Positions 16,321 through 23,057 of a DNA stretch of 23,057 nt are shown in pieces. Source of the stretch: Paulinella micropora (taxonomy: Eukaryota; Cercozoa; Imbricatea; Euglyphida); the NCBI GenBank assembly GCA_009731375.1, contig BJOX01000294.1, positions 240,140 to 263,196 on the forward strand, written 5' to 3'. Made by a program: the position numbers and the translations under genes. Below the pieces are notes generated by a model. That model did not search any database and was not told the DNA's origin. It worked only from the letters and a program-made list of their open reading frames with translations. The number at the start of each line of letters is the position of its first letter. The first letter of the stretch is position 1.

Positions 16321-16382
16321 GAGGACAGCCCTTCTTCAATTACCTTCCGGGTGGGCGGGCGACAGTTGTCCTGATGCACGAA
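16317..16382 (-). pseudogene. Possible mariner-like transposase trace
   Basis: The minus strand reads FVHQDNCRPPTRKVIEEGL before a TGA. It resembles the HQDNARPHTA block around the second catalytic Asp of mariner transposases. Only about 20 residues match and neither flank continues the homology convincingly. Confidence 0.2.
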
Positions 16383-16804
16383 AGCATACTGTGACATACA
16401 CAGATATATCGACATACAACAATGCTTACATGCAAATATACAATGTCATACATCATGATGTCATACATGCATACACATACAGATTACTCATTCAAGCCGG
16501 GCACTCCACCACTACTACTATATATTAATATTAATATCACATTTGGCACAATCCTTTATTGAGTTCTGGTCGGAGAGAAACAGGCGGCCAGGGTAAGCTG
16601 GTCGGCTGACAATGCTGTGCTTTAGCCCCAGGTCATTGGTCCAATACAATTATATGTTGACAGAACCGGCCGAGTTAACACAACACAGAGTGAGGTGTTG
16701 TGGAACTTTTTTCTTCCTGCTCACTATGTGATGGCCAGTCAACTACTCAAAACCGGCGTGTTTGTGGCCAGCGTTAGCCCTTCTGAACCCAACTCTATGG
16801 TTGC

Positions 16805-16808
<4 letters not shown>

Positions 16809-16842
<34 letters not shown>
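16809..16842. repeat. Homopolymer of 34 T
   Basis: An uninterrupted T run. As a poly-A on the minus strand it could be the tail of a retroposed sequence lying at 16843 and rightward, but no source gene or target duplication is recognisable. A simple repeat is the alternative. Confidence 0.7.
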
Positions 16843-16843
<1 letters not shown>

Positions 16844-17497
16844 GCTTGCAAGATGTCCTCACCGTCGCACTCTGGTGAGTACTATTGCTCCAAACCTGGC
16901 CACATTCTTTATTCTATTAATAATTCTGGCTCTCTGTCGCATCCAAGTGAGCATAGCCTCTGTTCTAATCCTATCTGTCTCATACTACTATTACTTCGTC
17001 TTCACTCATCACTGCGAATGGCAAGGTTCATTAAGTTGAAGACTGTCAGATTGCGTAAAAAAAGTCCAGAACATATGTAATCATGATGTACTCGGGAGGA
17101 GTAGAAAGAGAAGAAGTTGCCTGACCACAGGCTTGGCACGTGGAAGCATAGTACGGAATGGCAAGCCTGGCATAAGTAGTATATAACAAATTATTAGTCA
17201 CAGAATCATACTAAGTCTGGTAACTATTAAGCCTGCCACTCGTAGCGATTCTGATATTACCGGTTATACAATACACGAATAATACTAGGACCACTATTGA
17301 AGACACTTGGCCTTGTCAAGCGATTGCGTCACAGTCATCACTCAGTTCCACGCAGAGTGGACGGTACACGTACATCCACAGGACCAAACACTCCCATCTC
17401 AGTCCTTTGCGCATAGCCCAAGCGCCAGGTACGTGTAGCAAAAGGGGCTGACAGGCATGCTACGGCCTCACTACTCTGCACTTCGTACCTACAGATG

Positions 17498-17564
17498 GAT
17501 ATATATATTTATACATACATATATATATATTATATTATATGTATATAGAGAGAGAGAGATAGAG

Positions 17565-17609
<45 letters not shown>

Positions 17610-17647
17610 GATAGATAGATAGATAGGTAGGTAGGTAGGTAGGTAGG

Positions 17648-17694
<47 letters not shown>

Positions 17695-17743
17695 GTAGGT
17701 AGATAGATAGGTAGGTAGGTAGGTAGGTAGATAGGTAGGTAGG

Positions 17744-17794
<51 letters not shown>
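17498..17794. repeat. GATA/GGTA tetranucleotide array
   Basis: It begins with AT-rich and GA-rich simple sequence and becomes GATA, with blocks of GGTA around 17626-17650 and 17694-17750. Frames reading YLSI on the minus strand are translations of this satellite. Confidence 0.95.
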
Positions 17795-17989
17795 GCCATG
17801 GGTACCGAGCCACGCGGTCTCCCAACATGTCGCGGTCGCCATTCCGATACACCTGTTGCCAACATATTAATATTACTCGGAGCATGTCATTCGCCTTTTT
17901 GAATGCTTCCTTTTCAGTTCTATGAAAAGCAAGCGTTTTTGACTTATTAAAAGTCCCTCAGTGGAAAATATCATATCGTAATAAGTATG

Positions 17990-18257
17990 ACACGATATAT
18001 CATATCATATCATATTATATCGTATCATATCATATCATATCATATCATATCATATCATCATATCATATCATATCATATCATATCATATCATATCATATCA
18101 TATCATATCATATCATAATATCATATCATATCATATCATATCATATCATATCATATCATATCATATCATATCATATCATATCGTATCGTATCGTATCAGA
18201 TCAGATCAGATCAGATCAGATCAGATCAGATCAGATCATATCATATCATATCATATC
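17990..18257. repeat. ATATC pentanucleotide array with variant blocks
   Basis: Tandem TCATA/ATATC pentamers. A TCGTA block (about 18180-18196) is followed by a TCAGA block (about 18197-18236), then the original unit returns. Confidence 0.95.
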
Positions 18258-18337
18258 CGAAACACCTGTTGCCACCTCACGCGCCATACAGGTTGACCGC
18301 AGTAGACCACATACGTCTCGAACACTGCACCATACTC

Positions 18338-18768
18338 CTATGTATGCATGTATATGTATGTATGTATGTATGCATGTATGCATGCATGTATGTATGTATG
18401 TATGTATGTATGTATGTATGTATGTATCTATGCATGTATGTATGTATGTATGTACGTATGTACGTACGTACGTACGTACGTACGTAATGTATGTATGTAT
18501 GTATGTATGTATGTATGCATGCATGTATGTATGTATGTATGTATGTATGTATGCAAGTCTATACCACGTCCGCTTCCGCCGACCTCTCAGGCTCCAAAAA
18601 CCATACCTATGTATGTATTTATGTATGTATTTATGTATGCATGTATGTATGTATGTATGTGTGTGTATGTATGTCTAACCGGCAACTCTTGGCGCAAGAG
18701 TAAGAGGCTATGCATGTATGTATGTATGTATGTATGTATGTATACATACATGTATGAATGCATGCATG

Positions 18769-18800
<32 letters not shown>

Positions 18801-19107
18801 TGTATGTATGTGTGTATGTGTGTATGTATGTATGCATGTATGTATGTGTGTGTGTATGTATGTCTGACCGGCAACTCTTGCGTATGTATGTATGTATGTA
18901 TGTATGTATGTATGTATGTATGTATGTATGTGTGTATGTGTGTATATGTGTATGTATGTATGTTATGTGTGTATGTATGTATGACCGGCAACTCCTGGCC
19001 GCAAGAGTAAGGTGCGTCCTGCATACACACATGCATGCATACGTACGTACATACATACATACATACATACATGCATACATACATACATACATACGTACAT
19101 ACATACC
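18338..19107. repeat. TATG tetranucleotide arrays with embedded units
   Basis: TATG repeats with TACG and GCATG variants at about 18341-18555, 18608-18672, 18714-18862 and 18882-18983, turning into CATA at 19029-19107. Short non-satellite units interrupt them, including three copies of a CCGGCAACTC unit. Confidence 0.95.
18677..18705. repeat. Hairpin unit in TATG arrays (copy 1)
   Basis: CCGGCAACTCTTGGCGCAAG followed by AGTAAG. ACTCTTG-GCG-CAAGAGT is a perfect 7-bp inverted repeat. Related copies lie at 18866-18880 (left arm only) and 18983-19012 (ACTCCTG-GCCG-CAAGAGT). Confidence 0.7.
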
Positions 19108-19168
19108 CAGATAGTGAGCGAGGTAGGTGTGCGTTGCATCATGCCTCCTTGGTCATAGTAGATTTTCT

Positions 19169-19194
19169 GCATGCATGCATAAATACATGCATAG

Positions 19195-19227
<33 letters not shown>

Positions 19228-19230
19228 CCC
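19169..19230. repeat. TGCA and CA dinucleotide repeat
   Basis: Short TGCA and ATACATGCATAG-type repeats followed by a CA run to about 19228. Short unique stretches flank it (19108-19168 and 19231-19265). Confidence 0.85.
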
Positions 19231-19265
19231 ATACCTGCGGATTGGTCCAAAATGCGTCCAGGTAC

Positions 19266-19466
19266 CTGTATGTATGTATGTATGTATGCATGTATGCATG
19301 TATGTACGTACGTATGTATATATTTGTATGTATCATTATGTATGTATGTATGTATGTATGTATGTATGTATGTATGTATGTACTCATGCATGTATGCATG
19401 CATGTGTGTATGTATATGTATGTATGTATGTATGTATGCATATATGTATGTATGCATGTATGTATG

Positions 19467-19497
<31 letters not shown>

Positions 19498-19812
19498 GTA
19501 AGCTTATGTACATATGTATGTATGTATGTATGTGTGTGTGTGTATGTGTGTATGTGTGTGAGTGTGTGTGTTTATGTGTGGTTGTGTGTGTGGTTGTGTG
19601 TGTGTATGTGTGTATGTATGTATGTATGTATGTATTTATGTATTTATGTATGTATGTGTGTATGTATGTGTGTATGTATGTGTGTATGTATGTATGTATG
19701 TATGTATGTATGAATGAATGTATGTATGTATGTATGTATGTATGTATGTATTCATACATGCATGCATGCATGCATGCATGTATGCATGTATGTATGTATG
19801 TATGTATGTATA
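19266..19812. repeat. TATG/TGTG array
   Basis: Imperfect TATG repeats with GT-rich stretches (about 19530-19612) and ATGC-rich stretches (about 19755-19785). Confidence 0.95.
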
Positions 19813-19939
19813 TATGAGTGTATCTATCTATACCACTCGTTGTAGCGCTTGAATGTTGTATGCATGTATGTATGTATGTATGTATGTATGTATATATGAG
19901 TGTATCTATCTATACCACTCGTTGTAGCGCTTGAATGTT
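19808..19939. repeat. 82-bp-period tandem duplication
   Basis: The segment from TATATGAGTGTATCTATCTA through GCGCTTGAATGTT occurs at 19811-19857 and again at 19893-19939 without a difference that I can see, separated by TATG repeats. Confidence 0.85.
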
Positions 19940-20018
19940 CCTGACGCTTGGAACACGCCCTGCATAGATAGATGTAGATCGATAGATAGACAGATAGATA
20001 GGTAGATAGGTAGATAGA

Positions 20019-20511
20019 TGAGATATCGACTAATGTCAGAAAAAAGGAGCTTCTGATTTCGTCAACCAAGGAAGTCTGTGGGTAAAGTATTAACCCGATG
20101 CCCAGCTAAGCCGTGATGTTTGCACGGAAGGGACTGATACAGGCGATACCAAANNNNNNNNNNNNNNNNNNNNNNNNNNNNNNNNNNNNNNNNNNNNNNN
20201 NNNGGGACTGATACAGGCAATACCAAATCTCCCTAGTACCAGGCGGGGCCAGGGCTCGTTCCATAAGCGCCCCTTGCAGAACGAGCTCCCACCTCCATTA
20301 CAGAGGACCCAGTAAGCAGATGGAGTTTCGAGACGTTCGACAGTCTAGTATAAACCGACAGAGCACTGTGGGTTTTATTCCGGGCTCATCAAGCGAGAAA
20401 GGGCACCCTGAGGGAACAGGATTGTGCTTCCCGTCGCTATTTCGGCATGTGATTTATAGGCGTATGGCTAGGCACACATAAGGCACCCCACCACGGGCCC
20501 AGCACACCCAC

Positions 20512-20513
<2 letters not shown>
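20019..20513. repeat. GATA-associated repeat, copy 1 (contains gap)
   Basis: Begins GAGATATCGACTAATGTCAG after a GATA run and ends in the GATA array at 20514. Split by 50 N. Matches copy 3 at 21083-21499 nearly base for base, including CCCGATGCCCAGCTAAGCCG and CCAGGCGGGGCCAGGGCTCG. No coding frame runs through it. The non-satellite core with a tetranucleotide tail resembles a short retroposon, but no RNA polymerase III promoter boxes are convincing. Confidence 0.85.
20154..20203. other. Assembly gap of 50 N
   Basis: Fifty unknown bases. GGGACTGATACAGGC(G/A)ATAC followed by CAAA occurs on both sides (20130-20153 and 20204-20227), so the two contigs may overlap and the gap may have no real length. 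Confidence 0.98.

Positions 20514-20583
<70 letters not shown>
20514..20583. repeat. GATA array
   Basis: Uninterrupted GATA repeats between copies 1 and 2 of the dispersed unit. Confidence 0.97.
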
Positions 20584-21082
<499 letters not shown>

Positions 21083-21586
21083 AAATATCGACTAATGTCA
21101 GAAAAAAGGAGCTTCTGATTTCGTCAACCAGGAAGTCTGTGGGTAAAGTATTAACCCGATGCCCAGCTAAGCCGTGATGTTTGCACGGAAGGGACTGATA
21201 CAGGCAATACCAAAGCTCCCTAGTACCAGGCGGGGCCAGGGCTCGTTCCATAAAGCGCCCCTTGCAGAACGAGCTCCCACCTCCATTACAGAGGGCCCAG
21301 TAAGCAGATGGAGTTTCGAGACTGTTCGACAGTCTAGTATAAACCGACAGAGCACTGTGGGTTTTATTCCGGGCTCAACAAGCGAGAAAGGGCACCCTGA
21401 GAGAACAGGATTGTGCTTCCCGTCGCTATTTCGGCATGTGACTTATAGGCGTATGGCTAGGCACACAAAAGGCACCCCACCATGGGCCCAGCACACCCAT
21501 ACCATCCCCTAATTCTCTGTCTGTCGACAGATGGCACCCATTTCAAAAAAAAATCAAGCCCAAGAGAGGGTCAGTGACACCTCAAG
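21083..21586. repeat. GATA-associated repeat, copy 3 (longest)
   Basis: Full unit with an extra right end (CCATCCCCTAATTCTCTGTC to GACACCTCAA) absent from copy 1. It contains GACTG-TTCGA-CAGTC, an inverted repeat that copy 1 lacks by one base. Followed directly by GATA at 21587. Confidence 0.85.
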
Positions 21587-21807
21587 ATAGATAGATAGAT
21601 AGATAGATAGATGCATGCATGCATGCATACATTCATACATACATACATACATACATACATACATGCATGCATACATGCATACATACATACATACATACAT
21701 ACATACATACATACATACATACATACATACGTACATACATACGTACATACATACGTACATACATACATACATACATACATACATACATACATACATACGT
21801 ACGTACA

Positions 21808-21838
<31 letters not shown>

Positions 21839-21870
21839 CATACATACATACATGCATACATACATAATAG
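21587..21870. repeat. GATA then CATA array
   Basis: Short GATA run, TGCA, then long CATA repeats with CGTA variants. Frames reading HTYI or MYVC are satellite translations. Confidence 0.97.
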
Positions 21871-21882
21871 CTAGCTAGCTAC

Positions 21883-21980
21883 CTGCACTTGCTGTCCCTG
21901 CGCGTCTATTCGATAGGCCTTAGCGAACTGCAGGAAGTGGCACTTCGCGATGTCTGTGTCCGGCTTGGCTTTCTTCACTC
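21883..21980 (-). CDS. Exon-like segment between simple repeats
   Basis: The minus strand reads [20 protein letters not shown] then [11 protein letters not shown], a natural-looking protein sequence. It is bounded by a possible acceptor (ACACACAG before 21980) and a possible donor (GCAG, then GTAGCT, at 21882-21881). The length is 98 bp. No family is recognised. No neighbouring exon was found, so this is tentative. Confidence 0.3.
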
Positions 21981-21981
21981 C

Positions 21982-22020
21982 TGTGTGTGTGTGTGTATGT
22001 GTGTGTGCGCGTGTAAAAGA

Positions 22021-22105
<85 letters not shown>

Positions 22106-22128
22106 GGAATGAGTATGTGTGTGTGTGC

Positions 22129-22159
<31 letters not shown>

Positions 22160-22173
22160 CGAGAGAGAGAGAG

Positions 22174-22229
<56 letters not shown>

Positions 22230-22241
22230 GGATAGATGGAG

Positions 22242-22326
<85 letters not shown>

Positions 22327-22338
22327 TGTAGATAGATA
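21982..22338. repeat. GT, GC, GA and GATA compound simple repeat
   Basis: GT/GC runs, GA runs and GATA arrays (about 22056-22105 and 22176-22338), ending at a gap. Confidence 0.95.
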
Positions 22339-22348
22339 NNNNNNNNNN
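22339..22348. other. Run of 10 N
   Basis: Ten unknown bases at the end of a GATA array. Confidence 0.98.
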
Positions 22349-22364
22349 CGGCGTGAAGGATAAT

Positions 22365-22470
22365 GAAAAATCATATGAACGATGATGAACGATGATGAAT
22401 GATGATGAATGATGATGAATGATTATGAAAAATCATATGAAGGATGACGAACGATGATGAACGATGAAGG
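22365..22470. repeat. GATGAAC/GATGAAT minisatellite
   Basis: Imperfect units of GATGATGAA(C/T) with ATTATGAAAAATCATATGAA interruptions. The minus-strand frames (FIIIHHRSS) are artefacts. Confidence 0.85.
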
Positions 22471-22522
22471 AACATTTCTCTCCACCTGCAAGCGTTTCTT
22501 GCCCGCTCGCGCCCAGCCGTAG

Positions 22523-22583
22523 CCAGCATCGCGGAAAACACGAAGCACTGTGCCTGGAAGTGGCCTTCCTCCAGCTTCCAACA
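22523..22583. repeat. 60-bp dispersed unit, copy 1
   Basis: CCAGCATCGCGGAAAACACG through AGCTTCCAACA. A copy roughly 80-85% identical lies at 22699-22758, and each is followed within a few bases by a trinucleotide repeat. Confidence 0.75.
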
Positions 22584-22589
22584 CCTACA

Positions 22590-22590
22590 A

Positions 22591-22644
<54 letters not shown>

Positions 22645-22655
22645 CAGTAGCAGTA
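22590..22655. repeat. AGT trinucleotide array
   Basis: About twenty AGT units with a few AGC variants at the right end. Confidence 0.95.
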
Positions 22656-22698
22656 GTACACAGCATTATGATAATAGCAATAATAATAACAGTTAAAT

Positions 22699-22758
22699 CC
22701 AGCATCGCGGAGCACGCGAAGCACTGTGTCTGGGAGCGGCCGACCTCAAGCTTGCAAC
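22699..22758. repeat. 60-bp dispersed unit, copy 2
   Basis: CCAGCATCGCGGAGCACGCG through AAGCTTGCAACA, related to 22523-22583; followed by GAT repeats. Confidence 0.75.
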
Positions 22759-22759
22759 A

Positions 22760-22761
22760 GC

Positions 22762-22794
<33 letters not shown>

Positions 22795-22825
22795 AATGCT
22801 AATACTGATGATAATGATAATAATG

Positions 22826-22876
<51 letters not shown>
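22760..22876. repeat. GAT then AAT trinucleotide arrays
   Basis: GAT repeats (about 22761-22795), mixed GATAAT, then an AAT array to about 22876. Confidence 0.95.
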
Positions 22877-22888
22877 GGCTTCCTCAGA

Positions 22889-23057
22889 CTATAGCATCAG
22901 ATCCAGATCCTGGACATGTGCCTCCATTGGGTCACCGGGGTCAGCCGATCCCAACGCATTGTCAGAACACCAAACAGACATAGCAGCAACAGCAACAGCA
23001 GGGGCAGATGGGGGCTGTGAAGTGCATGAAGAGCTAGATGCGAGGGTGTTAGCTGAA
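22889..23057 (-). CDS. Open frame running off the right edge, possible C-terminus
   Basis: Minus-strand frame open from the window end to TAG at 22889-22891, about 55 codons. Composition is protein-like (MSVWCSDNALGSADPGDPME then AHVQDLDLML), with a Ser- and Ala-rich upstream part (CAG/GCT-type repeat at about 22980-23005). No family is recognised. It may be the end of a gene lying to the right, or chance. Confidence 0.25.
   Translation of the reverse strand, partial: SANTLASSSSCTSQPPSAPAVAVAAMSVWCSDNALGSADPGDPMEAHVQDLDLML

Larger units (their letters stand above)
15920..17490. other. Right flank of the retrotransposon, no convincing gene
   Basis: About 1.6 kb with only short frames. It contains a small minus-strand frame (16150-16320), a weak mariner-like trace and a long T run, listed separately. 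From 17040 to 17490 I see nothing that I can support. It should be the empty-site continuation of the sequence left of 957. Confidence 0.5.

Noticed and set aside
17489-17885. Frames reading YLSIYLSI
   Set aside because: Translations of the GATA array.
18246-19817. Long frames on both strands reading MYVC or HTYI
   Set aside because: They are translations of TATG/CATA arrays in any frame, since the tetranucleotide unit contains no stop; no non-repetitive protein sequence is included.

Overview
This is eukaryotic nuclear DNA. The evidence is a Ty1/copia LTR retrotransposon, HYR-domain and leucine-rich-repeat (LRR) coding sequence, long microsatellite arrays, and two runs of N that mark assembly gaps. 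No ribosomal or organellar marker fixes the lineage. Intron-poor LRR and HYR reading frames next to copia elements suggest a protist or alga, but that is only an inference.

The left two thirds (about 957-15919) is one nested structure. A Ty1/copia element on the minus strand runs from 15914 down to 962. Its LTRs are 339 and 344 bp and almost identical, it is flanked by a 5-bp target duplication (CCTTC), it has a polypurine tract beside the 3' LTR, and a primer-binding site resembling the anticodon arm of a methionine tRNA follows the 5' LTR. Read along the minus strand the order is gag, CCHC zinc knuckle, Cys/His linker, DSG protease, HHCC/DDE integrase, reverse transcriptase, RNase H. Every coding domain is recognisable, but the frame is broken by several frameshifts and at least two in-frame stops, so this copy is dead.

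The integrase gene is also split by a 7-kb insert (4930-11905) flanked by a perfect 9-bp direct repeat, GCTACCGCC. Removing the insert with one copy of the repeat rejoins the integrase in frame. The insert is a mosaic. A long plus-strand LRR protein frame (4946 to about 7817) is interrupted by a 2.5-kb GC-rich minus-strand block of HYR repeats (7807-10322). It is followed by a plus-strand helical coding segment (about 10323-10919) that may be its continuation, by a further short LRR piece (about 10957-11268), and by a possible minus-strand fragment (11669-11900). No transposase and no clear terminal inverted repeats were seen. The arrangement resembles a gene-fragment-carrying transposon such as a Pack-MULE, although other mechanisms are possible. 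A second, 170-bp insertion lies between the last two catalytic residues of the integrase.

Right of the element, 15920-17490 is mostly featureless, with a 34-T run and a weak mariner-like trace. From 17500 to the end the window is dominated by microsatellites: GATA/GGTA, ATATC pentamers, TATG, CATA, GATA again, then AGT, GAT and AAT. Short repeated non-satellite units are embedded in them: a hairpin unit present three times, an 82-bp-period duplication, and a roughly 430-500-bp repeat present three times between GATA arrays. Long frames reading MYVC, HTYI or YLSI there are satellite artefacts. A 98-bp exon-like segment (21883-21980, minus) and an open frame running off the right edge (22889-23057, minus) are the only other coding hints.
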